A stretch of DNA of 64,000 bases from NCBI RefSeq assembly GCF_022919075.1, contig NZ_CP095078.1, positions 1,550,001 through 1,614,000 on the forward strand, given 5' to 3'. How positions within the stretch are numbered: the first letter of the stretch is position 1; every line of letters begins with the position of its first letter. The DNA comes from Nocardioides sp. W7 (GTDB lineage: Bacteria; Actinomycetota; Actinomycetes; Propionibacteriales; Nocardioidaceae). The notes below the pieces were generated by a model. The model was not told the DNA's origin and searched no databases. It saw nothing but the letters and a program-made list of their open reading frames with translations. Positions 55,913 to 64,000 of the stretch are shown one piece after another. A program made the position numbers and the translations under genes.

Positions 55913-56995
55913 TCAGACCACGGTCCAGGTGTCGCCGCCGCCGATCAGGGCGGCCAGCCGCTCGGTGGGCGTGCCGGGGGTGGCCTCGCTCGCCGAGGTG
56001 ACCTGGGCGCGGGCCTGGTCGTCGTACGTCGGGCGAGCGACCTGGCGGAAGATGCCGATCGGCGTCTGGTTGAGGTAGCCCATGTCGGTGAGCCGCGAGA
56101 TGGCGAACGCCTGCGAGGGGTCGGGGTTCGCGGCGTCGTGGACGAGCAGGGCGTCGGTCCCCACATCGGCGACCTCGACGATCTTGACGCCGCCGGACGA
56201 GTTGTCGCGGACCAGGCCCTTGGTGCCACCGCTGAACGTGATCGGCTCCCCGTGGACCAGGGGGATGATCGCGTCGGCCTTGGTGTCGTTGTTCTTGATC
56301 GCGTCGAAGGCACCGTCGTTGAAGATCGGGCAGTTCTGGTAGATCTCGACCAGCGAGGTGCCGCGGTGGGCGGCGGCGGCCGAGAGCACCGAGGTGAGGT
56401 GCTTGCGGTCGGAGTCGATGGTCCGGGCGACGAACCCGGCCTCGGCGCCCAGGGCGAGGGAGACGGGGTTGAAGGGGTGGTCGACCGAGCCCATCGGCGT
56501 CGACTTGGTGACCTTGCCGGCTTCCGAGGTGGGGGAGTACTGGCCCTTGGTGAGGCCGTAGATCCGGTTGTTGAACAGCAGGATCGTCATGTTCACGTTG
56601 CGACGCAGCGCGTGGATCAGGTGGTTGCCACCGATCGAGAGCGCGTCGCCGTCTCCGGTGACGACCCAGACCGAGAGGTCCGCGCGGGCGGTGGCGATCC
56701 CGGTCGCGATCGACGGCGCGCGGCCGTGGATCGAGTGCATGCCGAAGGTGTCGAGGTAGTACGGGAACCGGCTGGAGCAGCCGATGCCGGAGACGAAGAC
56801 GATGTTCTCGCGGCGCAGGCCGAGCTCGGGCAGGAAGCCCTGGACGGCCTTCAGGACGGCGTAGTCGCCGCAGCCGGGGCACCAGCGGACCTCCTGGTCG
56901 GAGGTGAACTGCTTGGCGGTCTGCGCCTCGTCGGCGCTCGGGACGTCCTCGACGCCGGAGCGGACGCCGGGGAAGGGAAGCTGTTCGGTGCTCAT
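55913..56995 (-). CDS. korB: 2-Oxoacid:ferredoxin oxidoreductase, beta subunit
   Basis: This 360-residue TPP subunit has VRWCPGCGDYAVLKAVQ near residue 36, FVSGIGCSSRFPYY near 67, and the TPP-Mg motif VVTGDGDALSIGGNHLIHALRRN near 110. With KorA it oxidises 2-oxoglutarate (or a related acid) to the acyl-CoA while reducing ferredoxin. The ATG overlaps the korA stop (56992-56995). In oxygen-tolerant actinobacteria this enzyme can work with or in place of the 2-oxoglutarate dehydrogenase. Confidence 0.95.
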   Translation of the reverse strand: MSTEQLPFPGVRSGVEDVPSADEAQTAKQFTSDQEVRWCPGCGDYAVLKAVQGFLPELGLRRENIVFVSGIGCSSRFPYYLDTFGMHSIHGRAPSIATGIATARADLSVWVVTGDGDALSIGGNHLIHALRRNVNMTILLFNNRIYGLTKGQYSPTSEAGKVTKSTPMGSVDHPFNPVSLALGAEAGFVARTIDSDRKHLTSVLSAAAAHRGTSLVEIYQNCPIFNDGAFDAIKNNDTKADAIIPLVHGEPITFSGGTKGLVRDNSSGGVKIVEVADVGTDALLVHDAANPDPSQAFAISRLTDMGYLNQTPIGIFRQVARPTYDDQARAQVTSASEATPGTPTERLAALIGGGDTWTVV

Positions 56996-58920
56996 TCGGA
57001 AACCTCCTGGGTGGAGCTGGTGGTGAGGTCGACGACGATGCCCTCGGCGTCGGCGACCAGCGCACCGACCGCCTCGGCGAGCTGGGCCGCCTTGATGGGC
57101 ATGCCGTTGACCTGGTTGTAGCCGATGGCGTCGACGAGGTACCTGGCCCGGATCAGCAGCGAGAGCTGGCCGAGGTTCATCTCGGGGATCAGCACCTTGT
57201 CGTAGCGGGCGAGGATCTCGCCCAGGTCCTTCGGGAACGGGTTGAGGTGGCGCAGGTGCACCTGGGCGACGTTGAAGCCGGCCTTGCGAACCCGGCGGGC
57301 GGCCGCGCCGATCGGGCCGTACGTCGAGCCCCAGCCCAGCACGCAGACCTTGGCCGCACCCGAGGGGTCGTCGACCTCCAGCGGCGGCAGCGAGTCGGCG
57401 ATTCCGTCGATCTTGGCCTGACGGGTGCGGACCATCAGCTCGTGGTTGGCCGGATCGTAGGAGATGTTGCCGTGCCCGTCGCCCTTCTCCAGACCGCCGA
57501 TGCGGTTCTCCAGGCCGGCGGTGCCGGGGACGGCCCACGGACGGGCCAGGGTCTCCTCGTCTCGCAGGTAGGGCCAGAAATCCGTCGTGCCGTCCGCCTT
57601 GGTGTGGTTGTGCTCGGTGGCGAAGGCGGGGTCGATGGCGGGGAGCGAGTCGACGTCCGGGATGGCCCACGGCTCGGAGCCGTTGGCCAGGTAGCCGTCG
57701 GAGAGCAGCAGCACCGGGGTGCGGTAGGTGATGGCGATCCGGGCGGCCTCGACGGCGGCGTCGAAGCAGTCGCCGGGGGACTGGGCGGCGACGATCGGGA
57801 CCGGCGCCTCGCCGTTGCGGCCGAACATCGCCTGCAGCAGGTCGGCCTGCTCGGTCTTGGTGGGCAGCCCGGTCGACGGACCGCCGCGCTGGACGTTGAC
57901 CACCAGCAGCGGGAGCTCGGTCATCACGGCCAGCCCGATCGCCTCGGACTTCAGCGCGACACCGGGGCCCGAGGTCGAGGTGACGCCGAGCGAGCCGGCG
58001 AACGACGCGCCGATCGCGGCACCTACGCCGGCGATCTCGTCCTCGGCCTGGAAGGTCGTGATGCCGAACGACTTGTGCTTGCTCAGCTCGTGGAGGATGT
58101 CGGAGGCCGGGGTGATCGGGTAGGTGCCGAGGAAGACCGGCAGGCCCGACTGCACGCCGGCGGCCACCAGGCCGTACGCCAGCGCCAGGTTGCCGGAGAT
58201 GTTGCGGTAGGTGCCGGCCTGCTGGGGCGCGGGCTTGATCTCGTAGGACACCGCGAACGTCTCGGTGGTCTCCCCGAAGTTCCAGCCGGCCTTGAACGCG
58301 GTGATGTTGGCGTCGCGGATGTCGGGCACCCGCGCGAACCGCTTGGTGAGGAAGGCCGTCGTCGACTCGGTCGGGCGGCCGTACATCCACGACAGCAGGC
58401 CGAGGGCGAACATGTTCTTCGCCCGGGCCGCGTCCTTGCGCGACAGCCCGAACTCCTTGACCGCCTCCACCGTCATCCCGGTCAGGTCGACCGGGTGCAC
58501 GGTGAACTCGCCCAGCTGGCTGCCCGCGTCGCCGAGCGCGTCCAGGGGGTTGGCGTCGTAACCCGCCTTGGTCAGGTTGCGGGCCGTGAAGTCGTGGGTG
58601 TCGACGATGATCTGCGCGCCCTTGGGCAGGTCGGCCAGGTTGGCCTTCAGGGCCGCCGGGTTCATCGCCACCAGTACGTCGGGCGCGTCGCCGGCGGTCA
58701 GGATGTCGTGGTCGGCGAAGTGCACCTGGAACGACGAGACGCCTGGGATGGTCCCCTGGGGCGCCCGGATCTCGGCCGGGAAGTTCGGCAGCGTCATCAG
58801 GTCGTTGCCGAACACCGCCGACTCCGACGTGAACCGGTCACCCGTCAGCTGCATGCCGTCACCGGAGTCACCCGCGAACCGGATGATCACCCGGTCGAGC
58901 TGCTTGACCTGCTTGGACAC
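56992..58920 (-). CDS. korA: 2-Oxoacid:ferredoxin oxidoreductase, fused gamma-alpha subunit
   Basis: This 642-residue protein joins the gamma domain (about 1-200, DRVIIRFAGDSGDGMQLTGD at the start) to the alpha domain (about 215-640: LGTYPITPASDILHELSKHK, FQAEDEIAGVGAAIGASFAG, GVTSTSGPGVALKSEAIGLA, NVQRGGPSTGLPTKTEQADL). The fused order is the usual actinobacterial KorA. GTG 58920 has AAGGAAG upstream. The promoter region contains a 28-bp palindrome. Confidence 0.95.
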   Translation of the reverse strand: MSKQVKQLDRVIIRFAGDSGDGMQLTGDRFTSESAVFGNDLMTLPNFPAEIRAPQGTIPGVSSFQVHFADHDILTAGDAPDVLVAMNPAALKANLADLPKGAQIIVDTHDFTARNLTKAGYDANPLDALGDAGSQLGEFTVHPVDLTGMTVEAVKEFGLSRKDAARAKNMFALGLLSWMYGRPTESTTAFLTKRFARVPDIRDANITAFKAGWNFGETTETFAVSYEIKPAPQQAGTYRNISGNLALAYGLVAAGVQSGLPVFLGTYPITPASDILHELSKHKSFGITTFQAEDEIAGVGAAIGASFAGSLGVTSTSGPGVALKSEAIGLAVMTELPLLVVNVQRGGPSTGLPTKTEQADLLQAMFGRNGEAPVPIVAAQSPGDCFDAAVEAARIAITYRTPVLLLSDGYLANGSEPWAIPDVDSLPAIDPAFATEHNHTKADGTTDFWPYLRDEETLARPWAVPGTAGLENRIGGLEKGDGHGNISYDPANHELMVRTRQAKIDGIADSLPPLEVDDPSGAAKVCVLGWGSTYGPIGAAARRVRKAGFNVAQVHLRHLNPFPKDLGEILARYDKVLIPEMNLGQLSLLIRARYLVDAIGYNQVNGMPIKAAQLAEAVGALVADAEGIVVDLTTSSTQEVSE

Positions 58921-59012
58921 CTGGGGCCCACTTCCTTGCTCTGCCGAACACGCTCGTGCGTTTTACGGACGATTGTTGACCGATAACATGTCGATCCTAC
59001 TGGCGATCACAG

Positions 59013-59040
59013 TCGAAACTGGAACCTGTTCCAGTTTCGA
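59013..59040. promoter_or_regulatory. 28-bp perfect palindrome, KstR-like operator
   Basis: TCGAAACTGGAAC, CT, then the exact complement GTTCCAGTTTCGA. Its core TGGAACCTGTTCCA fits the KstR consensus TNNAACNNGTTNNA at every fixed position. It lies 93 bp upstream of korA and 250 bp upstream of the cysP-like gene. A TAGGAT box on the minus strand begins about 16 bp from its edge, so the site may cover the korA promoter. Confidence 0.65.
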
Positions 59041-59290
59041 TGCTATGGCCCACTCTGTCCACGATAGAGACCCCCACCTGGCGGACCGAAGGCGTCTCCC
59101 GTGCTGGACCTGAGACGACCGATGAAATATACGATATCGGAATGCGATCCGCGAGGTCGCGCGTCCCGTTCCGGGCGGTATCGCGACACGATGCGGACCG
59201 TGGTGCGCATCGACTCCTAAGTCGAGTACTCTGGGCGAGATTAGTAATAAGGCCGGTTCGATGGGCCGGCTCGACGAAGGGTGCAGAAGG
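59041..59290. other. Upstream region of the sulfate importer operon
   Basis: Gap of 250 bp with unusual AT-rich spots: ATGAAATATACGATATCGGA at 59132-59151 (contains CGATATCG) and TTAGTAATAA at 59241-59250, followed by a short GCCGG/CCGGC hairpin at 59252-59270. No coding sequence is supported. A promoter for the cysP-like gene is likely here, but I cannot place its elements. Confidence 0.4.
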
Positions 59291-60367
59291 ATGAAGACCA
59301 AGCGCGTGGTGGCGGTTCTCGCCACCGGAATCATGGCTCTCGGCCTCGCGGCGTGCGGCGGCTCCAGTTCCGGGGACGACGGGGAGACGATCAACATCGT
59401 CGGCTTCGCCGTTCCCGAGGCCGCCAACAAAGCGATCGCCACCGAGTTCAACAAGACCGATGCCGGCAAGGACGTCCGGTTCAAGACGTCGTACGGCGCC
59501 TCCGGCGACCAGAGCCGCGCCGTCGCGGAGGGTCTCGACGCCGACTACGTCCACTTCTCGGTGGCGACCGATGTCGCCCGCCTCGTCGACGCCGGCCTGG
59601 TCGAGACGTCGTGGAACCAGGGTCCCAACAAGGGCATCGTGTCGTCCTCGATCGTCGTGCTCGGTGTGCGCGAGGGCAATCCGAAGAACATCCAGGGCTG
59701 GGACGACCTGGTGAAGCCGGGCGTCGGCATCGTGACCGCGAACCCCGCCTCCTCAGGTGCCGCGCGCTGGAACGCGCTGGCGGCGTGGGGCCACATCACC
59801 GAGAACGGCGGCACCGAGGCCGAGGCGACCGAGTTCGTCAACGAGTTGTTCGCCAATGTCGTCTCGCTGACCGGCTCCGGCCGTGACGCGACCACGAGCT
59901 TCCTCCAGGGCAACGGCGATGTGCTGCTCGCCTACGAGAACGAGGCGATCCTCGCCAACCAGCAGGGTGAGGGCTTCGATTACGTGATCCCGGAGACCAC
60001 GATGCTGATCGAGAACCCGGGCGCGATCCTCGAGGACGCCAGCGCTCCGTCGCAGGACTGGCTCGACTTCGTGCTCAGCGAGGAGGGTCAGCGCCAGTTC
60101 GCGCTGAGCGGCTTCCGGCCCGTCAACACCGCTGAGCCGGGCACCGTCGACTTCGCTGCGGTCGGTCTCGAGCCGTCCGACATCGAGGGGGCGGCCGACC
60201 CGGAGGACCCGTTCCCGGCGGTCGCGAACCTGCTGACGCTCGACAACAACTTCGGCGGCGGCGACTGGAGCGGCGTCGCTGACAAGCTCTTCGGTACCGG
60301 CGAGGACGGCCAGTCGCTGGGCATCGTCACCGACGCGATCGCGAAGTCCGGCAAGGCCTCCGAGTAG
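59291..60367 (+). CDS. cysP: Sulfate/thiosulfate ABC transporter substrate-binding lipoprotein
   Basis: This 358-residue lipoprotein has a signal peptide ending in lipobox GLAAC (Cys near 19) and a periplasmic-binding fold of the Sbp/CysP group: RFKTSYGASGDQSRAVAEGLDADYVHFS near 55, PASSGAARWNALAAWG near 160, LTGSGRDATTSFLQGNGDVLLAYENE near 195-220. It captures sulfate-type anions for the following permease. ATG 59291 follows AGAAGG; an in-frame ATG ten codons earlier lacks a signal-peptide fit. Confidence 0.92.
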   Translation: MKTKRVVAVLATGIMALGLAACGGSSSGDDGETINIVGFAVPEAANKAIATEFNKTDAGKDVRFKTSYGASGDQSRAVAEGLDADYVHFSVATDVARLVDAGLVETSWNQGPNKGIVSSSIVVLGVREGNPKNIQGWDDLVKPGVGIVTANPASSGAARWNALAAWGHITENGGTEAEATEFVNELFANVVSLTGSGRDATTSFLQGNGDVLLAYENEAILANQQGEGFDYVIPETTMLIENPGAILEDASAPSQDWLDFVLSEEGQRQFALSGFRPVNTAEPGTVDFAAVGLEPSDIEGAADPEDPFPAVANLLTLDNNFGGGDWSGVADKLFGTGEDGQSLGIVTDAIAKSGKASE

Positions 60368-60405
60368 TCCGCGGTCCGAGCGACCGAGATTCACGCGAGG
60401 GTGCC

Positions 60406-61245
60406 ATGAGCGTGCATATCGAGGCCGTACGTCCGGCCGCCGCCCGGCGTACGCCGACCCACAACCTGACCCGGACGTCCGGGATCGGGCTGGGGGTGAC
60501 CATGATCTGGTTCAGCCTGCTCGTTATCATCCCGCTCGCTGCTGTCGTAGCCACGGCAGCAGCGGGCGGATGGGACGGGTTCTGGCGAGCCATCTCCAAT
60601 GAGCAGACCGCAGCCGCCATCCGGGTCACCGTGACGGCAGCGTTCGCCGTGACGCTCGTCAACATCGTGATCGGGACGATGGTCGCGTGGGTCCTCGTCC
60701 GGGACCGGTTCCCGGGCAAGGGCCTGCTCGAGCTCGTCATCGACATCCCGTTCGCGCTGCCGACGATCGTCGCGGGCCTGGTCCTGCTCTCCCTGTACGG
60801 CAACGACAGTCCGCTGGGACTCCACTTCGCCAACACGCAGTGGTCGATCTACCTGGCGTTCCTCTTCGTCACCCTGCCCTTCATCGTGCGGACGGTGCAG
60901 CCGGTGCTGGAGGAGCTGGACCAGGAGGTCGAGGAGGCGGCTGCCTCGCTCGGTGCCAGCAGGTTCACCACGTTCCGGCGGATCATCCTGCCGGCGCTGG
61001 TGCCGGCGATCGCGGCGGGAGCGGCGCTGTCGTTCGCACGCGCGGTCGGCGAGTACGGCTCGCTCGTGCTCCTGTCCGGCAACCTCCCCTTCGAGTCGGA
61101 GGTGACGTCGGTGCGGATCCTCAGCGCGATCGAGAACGACAATCGGGCGTCCGCCGCGTCGATCGCGACGCTGCTGCTGCTGATCTCGCTCGCCGTGATC
61201 ATCGTGCTCGACCTCGTCCAGCGAAGGGTGGCGCGACGTGGCTGA
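60406..61245 (+). CDS. cysT: Sulfate ABC transporter permease CysT (CysU)
   Basis: This 279-residue permease has six membrane segments and the EAA loop QEVEEAAASLGASRFTTFRRIILPALVPAI near 175-205, which docks on CysA, plus the family stretch DIPFALPTIVAGLVLL near 110. GCGAGGG lies before the ATG, 38 nt after the binding-protein stop. It overlaps cysW by 8 nt. Confidence 0.95.
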   Translation: MSVHIEAVRPAAARRTPTHNLTRTSGIGLGVTMIWFSLLVIIPLAAVVATAAAGGWDGFWRAISNEQTAAAIRVTVTAAFAVTLVNIVIGTMVAWVLVRDRFPGKGLLELVIDIPFALPTIVAGLVLLSLYGNDSPLGLHFANTQWSIYLAFLFVTLPFIVRTVQPVLEELDQEVEEAAASLGASRFTTFRRIILPALVPAIAAGAALSFARAVGEYGSLVLLSGNLPFESEVTSVRILSAIENDNRASAASIATLLLLISLAVIIVLDLVQRRVARRG

Positions 61246-62077
61246 GCGACACCGCTACCCCAAGAGCCCCACGACGTACCTGATCCGGACCGTCGTGATC
61301 GCCTATCTCGTGCTGCTCGTCGTGTGGCCGGTCGCGCTGGTCGTCACCAACACCTTCGAGAACGGCGGCGAGGCGATGCGCAGCATCGTCGAGGACCCCG
61401 ACATGGTGGCCGCGTTGCGGCTGACGGCGATCGCGGCGGTCATCGCGACGGCGATCAACACGGTCTTCGGGGTGACCATGTCGTTGCTGCTGGTGCGCAA
61501 CGAGTTCCCCGGCAAGCGCGTGGTCAGCTCCCTGCTCGACCTGCCACTGTCGGTCTCGCCGATCGTGGTCGGCCTGGCGCTCGTGCTCGTGTACGGCGGG
61601 CGCAACGGCTGGATGGGGCCGACGCTGGAGAGCTGGGGCTTCCAGGTCATCTTCTCGACGCCCGGCATCATCATGGCGACGGCGTTCGTCTCCCTCCCCC
61701 TCGTCATCCGCGAGGTCGTGCCGGTGCTCCAGGAGCTCGGTGTCGAGCAGGAGCAGGCGGCGTACAGCCTGGGCGCCAGCGGCGCGCAGACGTTCTGGCG
61801 GATCACCCTGCCGAGTATCAAGTGGGCCGTCATCTACGGCGTCGTGCTCACGCTGGCCCGGTCGCTCGGCGAGTTCGGTGCGGTCAAGGTCGTCTCCGGC
61901 AACGTGCTCGGAGAGACCCGGACGGCCACCCTCGCGGTCGAGGAGAAGTACCTCAACTTCGACCAGCAGGGTGCCTACGCGATCGCCTTCCTGCTCGCCA
62001 GCGTCTCCGTGGTCGCCATCCTCGTGGTCTTCCTGCTGCGCTCGCGCGAGACCCGCCTCGAAAGGTCCAGAACATGA
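61238..62077 (+). CDS. cysW: Sulfate ABC transporter permease CysW
   Basis: This 279-residue permease pairs with CysT. It shows [22 protein letters not shown] near 98-120 and the EAA loop [28 protein letters not shown] near 170. Six membrane segments are visible. It starts at GTG 61238 inside the cysT end and overlaps cysA as ATGA (62074-62077). Confidence 0.95.
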   Translation: MAERHRYPKSPTTYLIRTVVIAYLVLLVVWPVALVVTNTFENGGEAMRSIVEDPDMVAALRLTAIAAVIATAINTVFGVTMSLLLVRNEFPGKRVVSSLLDLPLSVSPIVVGLALVLVYGGRNGWMGPTLESWGFQVIFSTPGIIMATAFVSLPLVIREVVPVLQELGVEQEQAAYSLGASGAQTFWRITLPSIKWAVIYGVVLTLARSLGEFGAVKVVSGNVLGETRTATLAVEEKYLNFDQQGAYAIAFLLASVSVVAILVVFLLRSRETRLERSRT

Positions 62078-63042
62078 GTATCGACGTCTCCGGCGTCTCG
62101 AAGCGCTACGGCGACTTCGTCGTCCTCGAGAACATCAACCTCTCGCTGCCGAAGGGGCAGCTCACCGCACTGCTCGGCCCGAGCGGCGGCGGCAAGACCA
62201 CGCTGCTGCGGATCATCGCCGGCCTCGAGTCCCCGGACAGCGGGTCGGTCGTGATCGAGGGCAAGGACGCCACCAGGCTGCCGGTCCAGAAGCGCAACGT
62301 GGGGTTCGTGTTCCAGCACTACGCGGCGTTCAAGCACCTGTCCGTGGCCCGCAACGTCGCCTTCGGTCTGGAGATCCGCAAGCGGCCCAAGGCCGAGATA
62401 GCGGCGCGCGTCGACGAGCTGCTCAAGCTCGTGCACCTGTCGCAGTTCTCGCACCGGCTGCCGGCACAGCTCTCCGGCGGCCAGCGACAGCGCATGGCGC
62501 TGGCGCGGGCGCTCGCGGTCGAGCCGACCGTCCTGCTGCTCGACGAGCCGTTCGGGGCGCTCGACGCCAAGGTGCGCAAGGAGCTGCGCGACTGGCTCCG
62601 GCGCCTGCACGACGAAGTCCACGTGACCACCGTCTTCGTGACCCACGACCAGGAGGAGGCCCTCGAGGTCGCCGACGAGATCGTCGTCATCAACGAGGGC
62701 CGGGTCGAGCAGGTCGGCACCCCCGACCAGCTCTACGACGAGCCGGCGAACGACTTCGTGATGAGCTTCCTCGGCGAGGTCACCAGCCTCCACGGCCAGC
62801 TCGTGCGACCGCACGACATCGAGGTCTCCGCGACCCCGGTCGGGGGCGGGGTCCCCGGCACCGCGACCCGGGTGCTGCGCATCGGCTTCGAGGTGCGGGC
62901 CACGGTCGCCACCGACGCCGGTGACGTCACGGTCGTGATGACCCGGACCCATGCCCGCTCGGTCGGGCTGGAGCAGGGCGCGCGGGTCTGGCTGACGGCG
63001 GTCGCCGGCGCCACCATGGTCGCGCCGCTGACGGCGGGCTGA
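62074..63042 (+). CDS. cysA: Sulfate ABC transporter ATP-binding protein CysA
   Basis: This 322-residue ATPase has Walker [10 protein letters not shown] (near 35), signature [15 protein letters not shown] (near 134), Walker [15 protein letters not shown] (near 154) and the H-loop [10 protein letters not shown] shortened C-terminal TOBE-like region (about 240-322) makes it smaller than enterobacterial CysA. It completes the cysP-T-W-A operon; a long hairpin starts one base after its stop. Confidence 0.95.
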   Translation: MSIDVSGVSKRYGDFVVLENINLSLPKGQLTALLGPSGGGKTTLLRIIAGLESPDSGSVVIEGKDATRLPVQKRNVGFVFQHYAAFKHLSVARNVAFGLEIRKRPKAEIAARVDELLKLVHLSQFSHRLPAQLSGGQRQRMALARALAVEPTVLLLDEPFGALDAKVRKELRDWLRRLHDEVHVTTVFVTHDQEEALEVADEIVVINEGRVEQVGTPDQLYDEPANDFVMSFLGEVTSLHGQLVRPHDIEVSATPVGGGVPGTATRVLRIGFEVRATVATDAGDVTVVMTRTHARSVGLEQGARVWLTAVAGATMVAPLTAG

Positions 63043-63099
63043 AGGCATGACTCTCTAGTCGGAAGCGCCTGCTGCGGCGCCGACGAGAGAGACATGCCT
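63043..63099 (+). promoter_or_regulatory. Long imperfect hairpin directly after cysA
   Basis: AGGCATG, CTCTCT and GTCGG (63043-63062) pair with CCGAC, AGAGAG and CATGCCT (63080-63099), interrupted by two single mismatches; the loop has additional GCGCC/GGCGC pairing. There is no T-run, so it may act as an RNA stabiliser or attenuator and not as a classical terminator. Confidence 0.6.
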
Positions 63100-63122
63100 C
63101 GCCCCGCCGTACCCACGAACGG

Positions 63123-63163
63123 CCACCCGTCTGAGGAGATTGCACCCCTCCTCAGGCGGGTGG
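63123..63163 (+). promoter_or_regulatory. Hairpin H1 in the cysA-pstC gap
   Basis: A 16-bp stem (CCACCCGTCTGAGGAG with CTCCTCAGGCGGGTGG, one G-U pair) and loop ATTGCACCC. The loop and inner stem are nearly identical to the hairpin at 63291. There is no clear T-run. Confidence 0.65.
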
Positions 63164-63290
63164 TCCTGCCCGAGTGTCTACCGGAGTCCACCTGATCCGG
63201 GCCGAGGAGTTCTAGACCTCCCGGCCAAAGGGCTACCAGTTCCATGAACTTTGAGTACTTTGTGGCTCGCGCGTTCCCGCGCCTCCGATC
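63164..63290 (+). other. Possible small RNA region between two hairpins
   Basis: Lies between H1 and the terminator H2; the terminator implies an RNA ending here. A motif ACTTTGAGTACTTTG (63248-63262) recurs as ACTTTCAGTACCTTG (63388-63402). Short frames exist (for example ATG 63244) but none has convincing support. No known RNA family is recognised. Confidence 0.3.
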
Positions 63291-63341
63291 GACCGCCCGC
63301 CTGAGGGGATTGCACCCCTCCTCAGGCGGGCGGTCTCTTTT
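63291..63341 (+). terminator. Hairpin H2, strong intrinsic terminator before pstC
   Basis: GACCGCCCGCCTGAGG (63291-63306) pairs perfectly with CCTCAGGCGGGCGGTC (63320-63335) and is followed by TCTTTTGTG. The loop GATTGCACCCC matches H1. An unannotated transcript ending here is likely. Confidence 0.85.
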
Positions 63342-63463
63342 GTGGACCGGGCTAGACCAATCCGTCAAAATCCAATCAATCTGATCGACTTTCAGTACCT
63401 TGCTCTCGGACAAGAAGGGTGCCGGTCCTGGCCGTGCCCTGCGACAACCGAGGAACGGATGCG

Positions 63464-64000
63464 ATGACTGCGGTGCCCGAGCTCGTGGAGGACGTCTCCG
63501 AGGAGGACCGCCCCCGCGTCATCCGGAGCCGCGAGTCGCTGCAGGACCGTCTCTACCTCAACGCGGTCCGGGCGACCGGGCTGCTCGTGCTCGCGATCGT
63601 CTCCTCGATCGGCATCTTCCTGGGCGTTCAGTCGATCCCGACGCTGCGCCACTACGGCTTCGGCTTCTTCACCGAGTCCCGCTGGCTGCCCAGCCAGGAC
63701 ATCATCGGCATCGCCGCCGTGGTGGTCGGCACCATCGAGGTGGCCCTGCTCGCGCTCGTCGTCGCCGTCCCGCTGTCGGTGCTGACCGCGCTGTTCATCT
63801 CCGACTGGGCGCCGGCGCGGCTGCGGCCGAGCCTGATCCGGCTGGTCGACATGATGGCCGCCGTCCCCGGCATCGTCTTCGGGCTCTGGGTGCTGTTCGT
63901 CATCCAGCCGCACGCCACCGAGGTGGCCCACTGGCTCAGCAAGCACCTCGGCTGGTTCCCGCTCTTCCACGTGCGCACCGACGTCGACTACCCGATCTGG
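63464..64000 (+). CDS. pstC: Phosphate ABC transporter permease PstC (3' end outside window)
   Basis: The visible 179 residues start with a cytoplasmic segment (MTAVPELVEDVSEEDRPRVI) and a first helix GLLVLAIVSSIGIFLGVQS, then TESRWLPSQDIIGIAAVVVGTIEVALLAL and the PstC signature LVDMMAAVPGIVFGLWVLFV. PstC forms the membrane channel of the high-affinity phosphate importer with PstA and PstB. The ATG follows GAGGAA about 10 nt upstream. No pstS precedes it here; the gene upstream is cysA, separated by a terminator. Confidence 0.9.
   Translation, partial: MTAVPELVEDVSEEDRPRVIRSRESLQDRLYLNAVRATGLLVLAIVSSIGIFLGVQSIPTLRHYGFGFFTESRWLPSQDIIGIAAVVVGTIEVALLALVVAVPLSVLTALFISDWAPARLRPSLIRLVDMMAAVPGIVFGLWVLFVIQPHATEVAHWLSKHLGWFPLFHVRTDVDYPIW

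Noticed and set aside
63093..63194. 33-codon frame starting at ATG 63093 as a leader peptide
   Set aside because: The only purine-rich sequence abuts the ATG, the frame runs through hairpin H1, and there are no runs of Cys or other regulatory codons.

Overview
The window is high-GC DNA with GTG and TTG starts, dense ATGA/GTGA stop-start overlaps and many genes that look leaderless. Gene content (system II cytochrome c maturation, menaquinone synthesis, a 14-gene nuo operon, DUF222/HNH, DUF4229) points to an aerobic actinobacterium, most likely Nocardioidaceae (inference from gene order and protein style, not from a database search).

Layout. 1-4455: late heme genes (hemD end, hemB, hemL) around a secreted lytic transglycosylase. 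4452-9127: histidine phosphatase, then the cytochrome c maturation operon resA-like/ccdA/resB/ccsB. 9124-10188: three small genes. 10371-14870: a repeat-rich accessory patch with a DUF222/HNH gene, an IS256-family element and an IS30-family element; each IS interrupts a copy of a repeat that is intact just downstream. 14890-29765: menaquinone genes menA, menE, menC, menD (broken into two frames), menF and menG, interspersed with an MFS transporter, a Na+/H+ antiporter fused to a UBP-type zinc finger, a P450/GNAT/LysE operon, a metallo-beta-lactamase-fold hydrolase and an L,D-transpeptidase. 29800-34477: a three-gene surface-protein cluster headed by a SipW-type small exported protein and ending in a 1235-residue protein of 13 alternating Ig-like modules. 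34964-50858: nuoA to nuoN. 50855-51862: polyprenyl diphosphate synthase. 52003-55831: PhoX-like phosphatase, RarD-type permease with a truncated duplicate beside it, and a small secreted protein. 55913-58920: korB/korA. 59291-63042: a sulfate-type ABC importer (cysP-like, cysT, cysW, cysA). 63464-end: start of pstC.

How they fit together. Most of the window builds one respiratory chain: heme supply, heme attachment to cytochrome c, menaquinone head group (men) and prenyl tail (polyprenyl synthase), complex I that reduces the menaquinone, and a 2-oxoacid:ferredoxin oxidoreductase feeding electrons. menB and a clear menH are not in the window.

The least ordinary signals are: menD split at its domain boundary with a GTGA junction like those between its operon neighbours; a family of CGACTC-core palindromes sitting between three convergent gene pairs; REP-like repeats that contribute coding ends (nuoG start, nuoI tail, menF and phoX stops); a recurring TANNNT-(6/7)-RTG leaderless start pattern; a KstR-like perfect palindrome upstream of korA; a near-consensus CRP-type site upstream of nuoA; and a 421-bp structured intergenic region with duplicated hairpins before pstC. 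I do not see a clearly new defence or biosynthetic system.
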